This document shows positions 8,856 to 18,293 of a stretch of DNA of 64,000 nucleotides, piece by piece (position 1 is the first letter of the stretch; each line of letters begins with the position of its first letter). This DNA comes from an uncultured Anaeroplasmataceae bacterium (GTDB lineage Bacteria > Bacillota_I > Bacilli_A > Acholeplasmatales > Anaeroplasmataceae), in NCBI GenBank assembly GCA_944325035.1, contig CALUYM010000001.1, positions 62,001 to 126,000 on the forward strand, read 5' to 3'. Below the pieces are notes generated by a model. It worked only from the letters and a program-made list of their open reading frames with translations, did not search any database and was not told where the DNA came from. The position numbers and the translations under genes were made by a program.

Positions 8856-11800
8856 AAAAAATATTAACATTTTTTTTGATGATTGTATCAATGTTTTCGA
8901 TTACCTCATGTAATAGTGCTCAAGTAGAAAATAGAAATGATAACTCAAATATTTCTACTAATACAGGTTTTTCAAATGAACTATTATCTGATGAAAATGA
9001 AAGAAAGCTAACAACTAATCAAATGTATCAAAATTTTAGCAAAGTTGATATGACTATGGAAGTTATTGGCACTGTAGAACGTAATATCCATACTGATGTT
9101 AGTTCAGAAGGGCTTGAACGTTATCCAGTATATGGCAAAGTTTTAGCAAATGCCACTGATGATGAAAAAAGAAAAATATTAGCAGAAAATGACTTTATTC
9201 GTGCATCAAGTTCGACATATGATAGTATGGATAAGGATGGTAATTTATATCTAAATGATGTTTCAGCTGATCGTAAATTATATAAGCATATTGCTTCAGT
9301 CGGAAACTATTTAGGTGATGTATCAGATGATGAACCAGCTGTAGTCAAAAAGATAACAATTTACCCAAATAAGGCAGGGTCATATATAACTGGATTATAT
9401 GCCCCAGCAGGTGAAGTTATTAAGTTTGAAATAAGTCAAGAAGATTTAGAAGCAATTGGTGGAACTTATGAAGTAGTAATTGGTCAAAGACAAGAACGTA
9501 AAACAGGAGAGAATAATATTTGGTTAGCACGTGATTTTGTTCGTATGCCATTATTAGCTAATACGATGAGTTTAAAAACTGAAACAGGATATGCAGGTTC
9601 TTATTTAGGTGGACCTATCTATCTTGATAGTATTAAACATATTAATCGTCCAATTACAATTACTATTTCAGGTGCTGTTGAATATCATCACTTTATTTTA
9701 GGATTAACTAGTGAGGAAGATTTTGCTAGAACCGAAAAATCAAGTGCTCCCTTCTTTGAATTAGCTGTACTAGATGATATGGTAAGACACAATGGTCCAC
9801 GTGCATATGCTTTTAAAACAAATTGGGAAAAGTTAACTTATGAAGATTGTTATGATGTATCAATTTTATGGGCAAATATTGCACAAACATCTCGTCAATT
9901 TCCAAATAATTCATCATACTATGCTAGTATAAGCTTCTTATATGAACCATTTGTTGCTGCTGGTGCTGCAGTTGCATTCCAGGGAAGAAACTGGTGTAAT
10001 TTGCCAATGAGTTGGTTTAATGCAGCTTTAGACTATGATGCGTTTGTACAACAAGGCTCATGGGGTGTTATTCACGAGTATAACCACCATTTCCAAAACT
10101 ATGGATTACCAAATGGGGTTGAAGTTTCTAATAATGCAACAAGCTTAGTTTCCTATGCTTTATATACAAATATATCCGCACATAGAAGCCCTAATACAGA
10201 ATACAATTTATATGACTGGAATCGTTATACGAATGCAAGTTTTGTATTAAGAGATATAAATGCAATTAAAGGAACGAACGATACTTTATCTGCATACGCT
10301 GCATTATTACATTCGTTTGGAGCCGATGTATTCTTGAAAGCTGCACAACTTGGTAGTGGTGGAAGAAATAATCCAGATTACTGGTATAAAGCATTCTCAA
10401 AAGCATCTGGGTATGACATGACATATTATTTTGAAAATATGATTCACCAAAATATTTCTGAAAGTGCAAAAACAGAAATTCAAAACCTAAATTTAAAACC
10501 ATATATTCCAGCTGCAACAATTTATCAAACTGGACAAATGTTTACTAATTTAGATGGCAATTTAGTTTCTAGTAACACAATGCGTCCATATAGAATTCAA
10601 TATCAAGAAACAGTAAATATGAATTTTGCGAACGATTTAGTTGTTCCTACTGGATTCGACTTTACAATCAAGAGTTTTACACAACCTACATCTGGAAAAG
10701 TTGAACAAACAAGGGATAAGGTTTTACAATTTATACCAACTGATTCTCAACAATCTGGTAAATTCTATGTTACATTTACATTAGAAAATCAAGAAAAGAC
10801 TATAACTCAGGATGTAACTTTAGAATTCCAATTTGAACAAAATAGAATGGGACTTGAAGCTACAACATATTCATATGATGCAAAAAATATGTACCGTAGC
10901 GTTATTATCGCTGATAGTATGAATTTCAAAGGATATAAAGATGTTTCTAATTATTATTTAAATAACGGAGTAATTCATACTTTACCAGCAAATTCTGTAT
11001 CAACATTAGAAGGTAAAGTCTATATTGATAGTACTGCTAAATATAGAATTGGGGTAAAAGGCGATAGTCAAGTATTACTATATGTTTCAATTAATAATCG
11101 CGATAACTATCGTTTGGTTGCCTTCGTAAACAGTCAATTAAATTCATTTAATAATAGTATAAAACATTCTTATGAGGATTATGATTTAAACATTGGTGAT
11201 TATGTATACTTTAAATTAGTTACTTTAAGCAATGCTTCAACTAATAAGGGTTGGGGAGAAATTGGACTAGGTAAATTTAATGGTGATAATGTAACAATGA
11301 CATCGATCTCTAAAGATAAATTTTACAATGTTAATTTAGAGCATAACGATTCTAAATTTAATCATATAACATATTTCCCAATTGTTTACAAAGAAAATCT
11401 TTTTAAATCAGAAACAAATTTACAAGGTGCTACATTAGTCAACTATTCAGGTCAAGAAATATGGAGTAATGCTCATAAGCTTGAATATGCTTTTGATGGA
11501 AATCCAAATACTACATTCCATTCAAAAACAGCTCCAAGTGCAGAAACACCATATAGTTTCACTTTAAAATTAAACAAGGAAGTAAATTATAATCAAATTC
11601 GTATTGTTGGTTACAGTATGGCAAATAATGCGCATGTTCCTACATCATTTAAAGTTTATGCAGGTAATAATGTTGATAATTTACAATTAATTAAGACAGT
11701 TACTAATGCTACAGTAACAAATAGTCGCATTGTTAATGTTAATTTAGATGATTATTATAATTATGATTATATTCGCTTTGAAATCAGTGCTACAAATACT

Positions 11801-12190
11801 AATAAATATGTGGCAATTGAAGAAATCTATTTAAATTGTGTTTATAATCTAACTTCAGTTTCGATTGATTCAAACGAAATTAAGTATGAAGCAGATAAAT
11901 GGACAGTTAATAATAAAGTTTTAGCTGTTTTTGATCATGCTATGGAGACTGAATCGGGTTCACTAACTTATAAGTTTACTGGTAATGCATTTGTAATAAA
12001 ATCTATTACTGGCGAAAAATATGGACAATTTAAAGTAGAAATTGATGGTGTTGAATATCTTGTTGATTTATCAAAAACTTCATCAATAATGCCAGAAATT
12101 GTATTTTTACAAGATTTAGATATGAAAGAACATACTGTGAAAATCACAGCTTTAGGTAAGATAAATATTTGTTCTTTTCAATATCAATAG
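8852..12190 (+). CDS. M60-family (enhancin-like) metallopeptidase lipoprotein with F5/8C-type domain
   Basis: 1112 residues with a lipoprotein signal peptide (lipobox SITSC, about residue 20). The M60 peptidase core lies near residues 290-560, with the zinc site HEYNHH at about 408-413 and a glutamate at about 424 fitting the gluzincin HExxH-x(8,28)-E pattern. A beta-rich part follows; near residues 864-1000 is an F5/8 type C (discoidin, CBM32-like) domain (KLEYAFDGNPNTTFHS, IRFEISATN...AIEEIYL), then a short final beta domain. M60 peptidases of gut commensals and pathogens cleave mucin-type glycoproteins and often carry CBM32 or NPCBM modules. Here the NPCBM is on the partner gene, overlapping by four bases. 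All catalytic residues look present. Confidence 0.88.
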   Translation: MKKILTFFLMIVSMFSITSCNSAQVENRNDNSNISTNTGFSNELLSDENERKLTTNQMYQNFSKVDMTMEVIGTVERNIHTDVSSEGLERYPVYGKVLANATDDEKRKILAENDFIRASSSTYDSMDKDGNLYLNDVSADRKLYKHIASVGNYLGDVSDDEPAVVKKITIYPNKAGSYITGLYAPAGEVIKFEISQEDLEAIGGTYEVVIGQRQERKTGENNIWLARDFVRMPLLANTMSLKTETGYAGSYLGGPIYLDSIKHINRPITITISGAVEYHHFILGLTSEEDFARTEKSSAPFFELAVLDDMVRHNGPRAYAFKTNWEKLTYEDCYDVSILWANIAQTSRQFPNNSSYYASISFLYEPFVAAGAAVAFQGRNWCNLPMSWFNAALDYDAFVQQGSWGVIHEYNHHFQNYGLPNGVEVSNNATSLVSYALYTNISAHRSPNTEYNLYDWNRYTNASFVLRDINAIKGTNDTLSAYAALLHSFGADVFLKAAQLGSGGRNNPDYWYKAFSKASGYDMTYYFENMIHQNISESAKTEIQNLNLKPYIPAATIYQTGQMFTNLDGNLVSSNTMRPYRIQYQETVNMNFANDLVVPTGFDFTIKSFTQPTSGKVEQTRDKVLQFIPTDSQQSGKFYVTFTLENQEKTITQDVTLEFQFEQNRMGLEATTYSYDAKNMYRSVIIADSMNFKGYKDVSNYYLNNGVIHTLPANSVSTLEGKVYIDSTAKYRIGVKGDSQVLLYVSINNRDNYRLVAFVNSQLNSFNNSIKHSYEDYDLNIGDYVYFKLVTLSNASTNKGWGEIGLGKFNGDNVTMTSISKDKFYNVNLEHNDSKFNHITYFPIVYKENLFKSETNLQGATLVNYSGQEIWSNAHKLEYAFDGNPNTTFHSKTAPSAETPYSFTLKLNKEVNYNQIRIVGYSMANNAHVPTSFKVYAGNNVDNLQLIKTVTNATVTNSRIVNVNLDDYYNYDYIRFEISATNTNKYVAIEEIYLNCVYNLTSVSIDSNEIKYEADKWTVNNKVLAVFDHAMETESGSLTYKFTGNAFVIKSITGEKYGQFKVEIDGVEYLVDLSKTSSIMPEIVFLQDLDMKEHTVKITALGKINICSFQYQ

Positions 12191-12240
12191 TTAAATATTA
12201 AATTTAGTCTAATGTTTACTTTGTTTTAAAATAAGTATAA

Positions 12241-12284
12241 AAAAATCGGATTATAAACTATTTCAGTTTAAATCCGATTTTTTT
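12241..12284. terminator. Bidirectional terminator between M60 gene and hemerythrin operon
   Basis: AAAAATCGGATT/AATCCGATTTTT perfect 12-bp stem, with A-run and T-run on the two sides, serving both convergent transcripts. Confidence 0.85.
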
Positions 12285-12294
12285 CTTAAAATTA

Positions 12295-12789
12295 TTATTT
12301 TTTATTGAAGAAATCTTTTTCAGCTAGTTCCATTAACTCCCAGCATTCAATTGGAAACTGACGTTTGGCAAAAGGATATACAACATTATTTTCTTTATCG
12401 ATATGTCTTCTTAATAATTCAATATACGAAAAAGAATAACCTATAATTTTAAGTTTCAAATCTTTTTGTTGATTTGAATGATAAGCATTTATTGCTTTAT
12501 CTAATTCTAAAACATAATATCTAGCTAAATCATGTTCAATTAACATACCATTACGAATAATTTTTTTTGCAGCTTCACCTAAGTATTGTTCCATATAAGC
12601 AAAAAGTATTTTTTCTTCACGTTGATGATGTCTTTTATCAGCATATTCTTTAATAAAAGTGATTTTTTCTTTAAAGCTAGTGATATTAAAAATATTATTT
12701 TCCATGAAATTAATTATTTCATTTTGAAAGTCATCTAAAAAATCTAGAATATTTTGATGTTCATTTAATAAGTTTTCAATTATTTTCAT
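12295..12789 (-). CDS. Hemerythrin HHE-domain protein
   Basis: 164 residues, a four-helix HHE cation-binding protein. Iron-ligand candidates are the His in NEHQNILDFL near the start, HHQREE at about 53-58, EHDLARYY near 85-92 and RRHIDKEN about 20 residues before the C-terminus. Such proteins bind a di-iron centre and act in oxygen, nitric oxide or redox sensing or iron repair. The gene follows the 189-residue protein upstream with no gap, so the two form an operon. The nearby hybrid cluster protein gene and Crp/Fnr regulator fit a nitrosative or oxidative stress role; that role is inference. Confidence 0.85.
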   Translation of the reverse strand: MKIIENLLNEHQNILDFLDDFQNEIINFMENNIFNITSFKEKITFIKEYADKRHHQREEKILFAYMEQYLGEAAKKIIRNGMLIEHDLARYYVLELDKAINAYHSNQQKDLKLKIIGYSFSYIELLRRHIDKENNVVYPFAKRQFPIECWELMELAEKDFFNKK

Positions 12790-13359
12790 CTAGAATTTCT
12801 CCTTAAGCATGAATGTGGTATTATTTAGGACTAATAATTCAAAACTTGTATTAGCAATTAAGCCGTTAATCCACTCAATTCGAAGACTTTGAAATATATC
12901 AAAACTAATTAGATTAGAATGAACATTTGAATTATATTCAAATATGATTTGATCATCAATTTGACTTGTAATTATAATACCACCATCACATGGCATTCCA
13001 TCTAGCAAATATGATGTTATGACTTCAAATACATCATAAACTGTATTAAATGAATGACTAGGGATTTCTTTTCCAAGCTTAAAATAGAATTTTTTTAGTT
13101 CTTCTAAAGCAACATTATTACAAAAAAGTGAGTTTAATACAGACGCATGCTTGTTTTCAACTTCATCGACAGAGAAAGATAGCCAAGCATGAATTTGATT
13201 TTCATCAATTACTTCATCTAATTTTTTTGAGTAATCAATAGATGTAGGGTAATCATCTAAATTTAAATCATACAAATCGATTAATTTATTCGTTAAAGAA
13301 TTTAAATATTTAATTTTATTATATAGTTGATAATGAATTGGTCCTAAGAATAGACTCAT
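12790..13359 (-). CDS. Conserved hypothetical protein partnered with hemerythrin
   Basis: 189 residues, no signal peptide or membrane segment. It starts with FLGPIHYQLYNKI, a signature I recall from anaerobic Bacillota proteins found near hemerythrin or redox genes; the remainder is mixed helical with ENKHASVLNSLF and DGMPCDGGIIITS. Function is not established. It is immediately upstream of the hemerythrin gene on the same strand, and the Cys in MPCDGG could be a ligand or redox residue. Translation start follows AAAGGATAAAT. Confidence 0.6.
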   Translation of the reverse strand: MSLFLGPIHYQLYNKIKYLNSLTNKLIDLYDLNLDDYPTSIDYSKKLDEVIDENQIHAWLSFSVDEVENKHASVLNSLFCNNVALEELKKFYFKLGKEIPSHSFNTVYDVFEVITSYLLDGMPCDGGIIITSQIDDQIIFEYNSNVHSNLISFDIFQSLRIEWINGLIANTSFELLVLNNTTFMLKEKF

Positions 13360-13855
13360 AAAATATATTTATCCTTTCTTACACCCTAATTATTTACATA
13401 ATTTAAAGTGTTATTTTATGTATTTTTTAAAATAGTTCTAAAAATTTAATTAATTTTTTAATATTTTGTAACAATTTATAATAAACAAAAAATTGGCTTG
13501 AAGCTATAGATTACTATGGAGATAATCCAGTGTTACTTTTAATTTGACATAGTAATTAATTCATACAGTTTAATCATTAACTAATAAATAAATTTTCAAA
13601 TACTTTTATATTAGATAAGATTAAAATTGATAAATTAGTTATTATAACAACTTCAAAAGTACTTTTATCTTTAGACTACAAGCCATATTAATTATCATCA
13701 CATCAAAATCTCTTATAAGATTAAGTAAATCTTTAATTAAAGAGTTTGAATTACATTAAGTAAGATGATGAAAGTAATAGAAACTATATTTTTCTAAATT
13801 AAAACATTTTAAATGAGAAATTTAGTAATATGATTATCTTTATTTAAATTAGTTA
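13360..13855. other. Gene-free spacer between hcp and hemerythrin operon
   Basis: About 500 bases of AT-rich sequence with short coding-like stretches on the minus strand (for example LIRDFDVMIINMAC) broken by stops. Possibly a lost gene of the hcp cluster, but nothing identifiable. I see no clear terminator for hcp. Confidence 0.4.
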
Positions 13856-15649
13856 TTATTTATTCAACAATGCTAATATTTCATTAATGTCAAGTCCATG
13901 AACTAGACATGCATCTTCAAGTGTTTCAGATTGGGAAGCAGGACATCCTAGGCAGCCCATACCTGCATTTATTAAAATGTTCATAGCATCTTCACTTTGG
14001 TTAATAATATCAGCTACTATCATTTCTTTATTAAATTTATCTTTTGATTCATAGTTTGGTAAAAATTTTTTTAAATCATTTTGAACATTATCAATTTGTC
14101 CAATATTAAAATTTTCAACTAAGAATTTGATAATATTAGGAGATAAGAATGCAGGCAATGTTGGTCCTAAATGGATATTTTGAACTCCTAATGAAAGCAA
14201 TGCAAGAAGAACAATTACTGCTTTTTGCTCATACCAAGCAATATTATATACAATTGGTAAATCATTAATATCATTTAAATTAAATACTTCTTTAAGTTTT
14301 AAAGCAATTAAAGCTAATGAATATGAATCATTGCATTGTCCAGCATCTAAGACACGAGGAATACCATTGATTTGGCCTAAATTTAATTTATTATACTTAT
14401 ATTTTGCACATCCTGCTGTTAAGATAATAGTATCATCAGGAAGATTTTTAGCAAACTCAGTATAATAATCACGTGATTTCATTCTTCCATCGCATCCAGC
14501 CATAACTACAAATTTTTTAATGGCACCTGATTTTACTGCCTCAACTACTTTATCAGCAAGACTTAAAACTTGATTATGTGCAAATCCTCCAATAATGTTT
14601 CCGGTTTCTAATCCAATAGGACTAGCACATTTTTTAGCATGTTCAATAATACATGAAAAGTCTTTTTTACCACTAACTTCATCAATATGGATACAACCTT
14701 CAAATCCTACTGCACCAGTAGTGTAAATACGATTTTTATAACTAGATTTAGGTGGGACTAAACAATTTGTAGTTAATAAAATTGGGCCATTAAACATCTC
14801 AAATTCTTCTTTTTGTTTCCACCAAGCATTACCATAGTTTCCAAAAAAATGCTTATATTTTTTAAAAAACGGATAATAATGAGCAGGTAACATTTCACCA
14901 TGAGTATATATATCAATACCTGAGTCTTTAGATTGTTCTAATAATTGTTCTAAATCTTTTAAATCATGTCCGCTTACTAAAATTCCTGGACGGGTTCCAA
15001 CGCCTATATTTACCTTTGTGATTTCTGGATGACCATAAGTTTTAGTATTTGCTTCATCAAGTAATGCCATTACTTTAACACCATATTCACCTGTCTTCAT
15101 TACAAGATTAATAAGTTCAGTCATTGACATTGGTAAAAGAAGACTTGCAAGAGTATTTGCCATAAACTCATGAACTTCTTTACTAATATAACCTAATTGA
15201 GTAGCATGCTTATGATATGCTGCCATTCCTTTTAATCCATATAAAATTAATTCTTTTAAACTACGAATATCTTCATTTTCTTCGGATAAAACACCAACTT
15301 TACCAAGATTTTGATAAATGTTGGAAGAAGAATATTTACTTATACTATTCTTTAGTTTTCCACTAATTTCTTCCGTAATACTAACTGTTTTTTCAATTTG
15401 ATTAGATATTTTTAAATCATCAAAATTAGCATTTGTAATAGTAATAAATAAATTAAAATCTAAAATAGAATAAATATCTGAATTTATATCTATTTTTTCT
15501 TCTTTCGCTTTCACTAATAAATTAGCTAAGTTTTTAGTAACATCAATTAATAAATCTTGTAAGTTAGCAGTATTAGATGTCTTACCACAAACTCCTTGTA
15601 GTGTGCAACCTTTATTTCCAACTGTTTCTTGACATTGATAACAAAACAT
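13856..15649 (-). CDS. hcp: Hybrid cluster protein / hydroxylamine reductase
   Basis: 597 residues, normal for Hcp. The N-terminal motif CYQC followed by C15 and C21 (C-x2-C-x8-C-x5-C) binds the proximal iron-sulfur cluster. Hybrid-cluster ligand motifs follow, including [12 protein letters not shown] and [10 protein letters not shown]. Hcp reduces hydroxylamine and nitric oxide and protects anaerobes from nitrosative stress. The start at 15649 is chosen because GGAGG lies about 9 bases upstream and the protein then begins MFCYQC as in relatives; an ATG at 15667 lies within that site. It is divergent from a Crp/Fnr regulator with a palindrome between them, so control by that regulator is likely. 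Confidence 0.95.
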   Translation of the reverse strand: MFCYQCQETVGNKGCTLQGVCGKTSNTANLQDLLIDVTKNLANLLVKAKEEKIDINSDIYSILDFNLFITITNANFDDLKISNQIEKTVSITEEISGKLKNSISKYSSSNIYQNLGKVGVLSEENEDIRSLKELILYGLKGMAAYHKHATQLGYISKEVHEFMANTLASLLLPMSMTELINLVMKTGEYGVKVMALLDEANTKTYGHPEITKVNIGVGTRPGILVSGHDLKDLEQLLEQSKDSGIDIYTHGEMLPAHYYPFFKKYKHFFGNYGNAWWKQKEEFEMFNGPILLTTNCLVPPKSSYKNRIYTTGAVGFEGCIHIDEVSGKKDFSCIIEHAKKCASPIGLETGNIIGGFAHNQVLSLADKVVEAVKSGAIKKFVVMAGCDGRMKSRDYYTEFAKNLPDDTIILTAGCAKYKYNKLNLGQINGIPRVLDAGQCNDSYSLALIALKLKEVFNLNDINDLPIVYNIAWYEQKAVIVLLALLSLGVQNIHLGPTLPAFLSPNIIKFLVENFNIGQIDNVQNDLKKFLPNYESKDKFNKEMIVADIINQSEDAMNILINAGMGCLGCPASQSETLEDACLVHGLDINEILALLNK

Positions 15650-15746
15650 TTTATATAATACCTCCATTTTTAAGCTTAATTTAAGATTAATATATAAGCT
15701 TATTGATTTTCTAGTTTGATTATAATATATTATTTATAACAAATAT

Positions 15747-15760
15747 GTTGTATCTACAAC
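15747..15760. promoter_or_regulatory. Palindromic operator in hcp-regulator intergenic region
   Basis: GTTGTATCTACAAC: a perfect 6-bp inverted repeat with 2-base spacer, 17 bases before the regulator start. An overlapping weaker repeat, AACA-N4-TGTT, covers 15739-15750. Its size and symmetry fit a Crp/Fnr dimer site. Probable autoregulation and hcp control. Confidence 0.6.
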
Positions 15761-15776
15761 GAAAAGGAGCTCTTTT

Positions 15777-16433
15777 ATGATAAAATTATTAAAAAATTTA
15801 GCTTTGTTTAGAGGGATTAAAGAAGAAGAAATAGATGTTTTATTAAAATGTATTAATGCTACAATACAAGATTTTGATAAAAATCAAGCAATAATAAGAA
15901 GTGCTGAAAAAATAAGTAAGTTAGGTATTGTTTTAGCAGGGCAAGCACATATTGTTCAAATTGATTTTTGGGGGAATCAAAGTATTTTAACAAATTTAAA
16001 GGAAGGAGATACTTTCGGAGAAACATATGCATGTGTTAGTCAAAATGAAATAGGCGTATCAGTGATTGCAATTGAAAAAACTCGCATTCTTTTTTTGGAC
16101 GTTAATAAAATTTTAAAAGTTTGCTCAAAAGTTTGTATATTTCATCATATTTTATTACAAAATTTATTAGAAGAAATAGCTAAGAAGAATATAATATTAA
16201 ATCAAAAAATTTCTTTATTATCAAAAAAAACAATACGTGATAGAATTTTAGCCTACCTTTCTATTGAAGCAATAAAACAAGGAACTAAAATAATTGAAAT
16301 TTCTTTTAATCGACAACAATTAGCTGACTATCTAGGTGCAGACCGGAGTGCTTTAAGTGCTGAGTTAAGCCGAATGCAAAAAGATGGATTAATATCATAT
16401 TATAAAAATACATTTAAGCTTTTAAAAAATTGA
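15777..16433 (+). CDS. Crp/Fnr-family transcription regulator (HcpR-like)
   Basis: 218 residues. A cyclic-nucleotide-binding-type beta roll (about 10-120, KEGDTFGETYACV) and a long helix are followed by a C-terminal winged helix (about 145-215) with the Crp-type recognition segment NRQQLADYLGADRSALSAEL. No FNR-type N-terminal cysteine cluster is visible, so it may sense heme-NO or another ligand as HcpR proteins do. It is divergent from hcp across a palindromic site and preceded by AAAAGGAGC. Known HcpR/Crp relatives activate hcp under NO or nitrite stress; that role here is inferred from position. Confidence 0.88.
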   Translation: MIKLLKNLALFRGIKEEEIDVLLKCINATIQDFDKNQAIIRSAEKISKLGIVLAGQAHIVQIDFWGNQSILTNLKEGDTFGETYACVSQNEIGVSVIAIEKTRILFLDVNKILKVCSKVCIFHHILLQNLLEEIAKKNIILNQKISLLSKKTIRDRILAYLSIEAIKQGTKIIEISFNRQQLADYLGADRSALSAELSRMQKDGLISYYKNTFKLLKN

Positions 16434-16509
16434 CATTTCTAACTTATCTTTATAATTTTATATATTATCAATTAAACAGTTTTTTCGTAAAATAAAGATA
16501 ATAAAAGGA

Positions 16510-16725
16510 AGGTATAATTGTTTATTCGTATACTCACCCACCTAAGGTCAATCGTATTACCAACAACTACCTATGCAACAGCCTTATTATCCTACCTATA
16601 ATCAAGCTAAAACTCCAAGAGTTTTCGCTTTGATCATATTATTTATTCCACCTGGCAATATCATTTACCTAATTGGTTTAGTTTGTGGTTTTAGTAAACT
16701 GCCTACTAAAATGAATTTTTTATGA
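16510..16725 (+). pseudogene. Small Pro/Gln-rich membrane protein remnant
   Basis: After a candidate ribosome site (AAAGGAAGG) there is no usable start codon. One frame gives YYQQLPMQQPYYPTYNQAK followed by a hydrophobic segment (RVFALIILFIPPGNIIYLIG) and stops at TGA near 16722. A TAA sits where Gln would fit near 16543 and a frameshift is needed to reach the start. It resembles short membrane proteins with a PQ-rich cytoplasmic head. Confidence 0.45.
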
Positions 16726-16820
16726 ATAATTTAGATTTTAATTCGTATAGGTATTCTAATCACAATATTTAGAATTGTAAGAATTAACTACAATTAAAGA
16801 ATTAATTAGTAGAAACTAAA

Positions 16821-16856
16821 AAAAGACGACTTTAGTAAGAGAGTCGTCTTTTTTAA
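16821..16856. terminator. Bidirectional-looking terminator
   Basis: AAAAGACGACT/AGTCGTCTTTT perfect stem with a 10-base loop, flanked by A-run and T-run; lies between the broken gene and the convergent hslO. Confidence 0.8.
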
Positions 16857-16927
16857 CTTATTAAGTATCTAGGAAAGTAAAATAATATAAATTAAGCTAG
16901 AACACTAACATAATTATATTTTAGGTA

Positions 16928-17818
16928 TTACTCAGTTTCTTGTTGAATTAAAGCAAGTTCTTTTCGCAGTTTAATTAATTCTTCTTTAGAAAAATTATAT
17001 TTCTTTTTGCAAAAGTGACACATAATTTCTGCTTTACCATCTTGTTCAATAATTTCATCTAATTCTTTTAAGCCTAAGCTTTGTAAACCACGGCCAAAAC
17101 GTTCTTTTGAACAATCACAACGATATTCAATCGGATTTGTATCAAGAATTCTGTAATCACCTTCAGTGATTTCAGAAATAACTTCCTCAGGAGACATTCC
17201 TTTATCAATCATTTCAGAAATAGATTTAATAGATTTTAATCTTTCTTCAATCTTATCTAAGACCTCAGCAGGGCAACCAGGTAAAATTTGAAGAATAAAA
17301 CCACCAGCAGCCTTGCATGAGTTATCCGGGTTAATTAAAACACCTACTCCAACAGCAGATGGAGTTTGTTCACTAGCTGCAAAATAATAAGTAAAATCAT
17401 CGCCAATTTCACCAGTTTGCAAATCAGCAATCGAAGTAAATGCATTTTTTAAATGCAGATCTTTAGTAACATATAAACTACCGTTAACTCCAACAGCTCT
17501 ACCTACAGCTAAGTGACCATCATTATATTGCATAAACACTTCAGGATTATGTATTGATCCTTTGACAACACCATAAGAAGCTTCTACAATCATTTCTCCA
17601 ACTGGTCCACCACCATCAATTTTAAAAGTTAAGTGTTCGCCAGCCTTATACATCAAACTCATCATAGCGCTGGCAGTTAAAAAGCGACCTAAAGCAGCGC
17701 ATGAAGTTGGCCACATGCCATGAAGTTGACGTGCTTTTTCAACTAAATCTGTTGAACGGCAAGCATAAATTCTTGCATTATCGTTAAAACAATATGCTTT
17801 AATTGTATAATCATTCAT
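16928..17818 (-). CDS. hslO: Redox-regulated chaperone Hsp33
   Basis: 296 residues. The N-terminal chaperone domain (ATDLVEKARQLH-like region, GPVGEMIVEASYGVVKG) is followed by the zinc redox switch, with CDC near residue 236 and CHFC near 268 from the C-terminal part. The oxidised protein holds unfolded proteins. ATG at 17818 follows GGTGAT with a short spacer; the GTG three codons upstream is part of that site. Monocistronic on the minus strand, facing away from the T-box operon. Cysteines are complete, so the switch should work. Confidence 0.95.
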   Translation of the reverse strand: MNDYTIKAYCFNDNARIYACRSTDLVEKARQLHGMWPTSCAALGRFLTASAMMSLMYKAGEHLTFKIDGGGPVGEMIVEASYGVVKGSIHNPEVFMQYNDGHLAVGRAVGVNGSLYVTKDLHLKNAFTSIADLQTGEIGDDFTYYFAASEQTPSAVGVGVLINPDNSCKAAGGFILQILPGCPAEVLDKIEERLKSIKSISEMIDKGMSPEEVISEITEGDYRILDTNPIEYRCDCSKERFGRGLQSLGLKELDEIIEQDGKAEIMCHFCKKKYNFSKEELIKLRKELALIQQETE

Positions 17819-17960
17819 CTTTATCACCGGAAGTATTTTAGCATAAAATATATTATAAAGCTATAAAAACAATTGTAACTTTGTTAAAACTGAACAATAA
17901 ATAAAATATATTTAAAAAAATAACTAACTTTAATTTTTTTTAAAAAAATTTAAAAATGTA

Positions 17961-17989
17961 TTGACAATAAAATTTTGAGAGTGTATAGT
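17961..17989 (+). promoter_or_regulatory. Promoter of T-box operon
   Basis: TTGACA and TATAGT separated by 17 bases, near-consensus sigma-A type, located just upstream of the leader RNA. Confidence 0.8.
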
Positions 17990-18009
17990 AATGTCAAATA
18001 ATAAAAATA

Positions 18010-18262
18010 AGCAATGAAAAGAAATAGTAGTTTATAAATATATTTAAGCGAGCTGTAGTTGGTGTGAGTACAGTATAGATGTTATAAATGAACGCGTCTT
18101 TGAGCTAATCTAGGAAATAGTAGTATTAGATTCAGGTTCGCCTGTTATAGCGATAAAGTATGTTAGTACTTGAGAGTATATCATTTTATGATATGAACTA
18201 GGGTGGCACCGCGTGTAATTACGTCCTTAGATAAACGATATGTTTGTCTAGGGACTTTTTTT
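18010..18262 (+). promoter_or_regulatory. T-box leader, probably arginine-specific, with terminator
   Basis: The leader holds Stem I with the AGCGAGC...TTGAGCT base (k-turn/GA motif), the GTTGGTGTGAG segment, and the invariant T-box AGGGTGGCACCGCG at 18200-18213. It ends in a terminator, GTCCTTAGATAAAC/GTTTGTCTAGGGAC (18223-18255) plus T-run. In the specifier strand ATGAACGCGTCTTTGAGC the codon CGC (18093-18095), followed by a purine, fits the usual placement and reads arginine. The T-box bulge TGGC (18204-18207) calls for a tRNA with discriminator G73, as in Bacillus tRNA-Arg(ACG) as I recall it, and argues against Ala or Val. T-box identity is certain; specificity is an inference. Confidence 0.93.
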
Positions 18263-18293
18263 ATTATTTAAATTGCTATGAGGAGATGTTAAA

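Noticed and set aside
13560..13855. MinD/CooC-like gene on the minus strand upstream of the hemerythrin operon
   Set aside because: A short stretch (LIRDFDVMIINMAC) is suggestive but no P-loop or continuous frame supports it.
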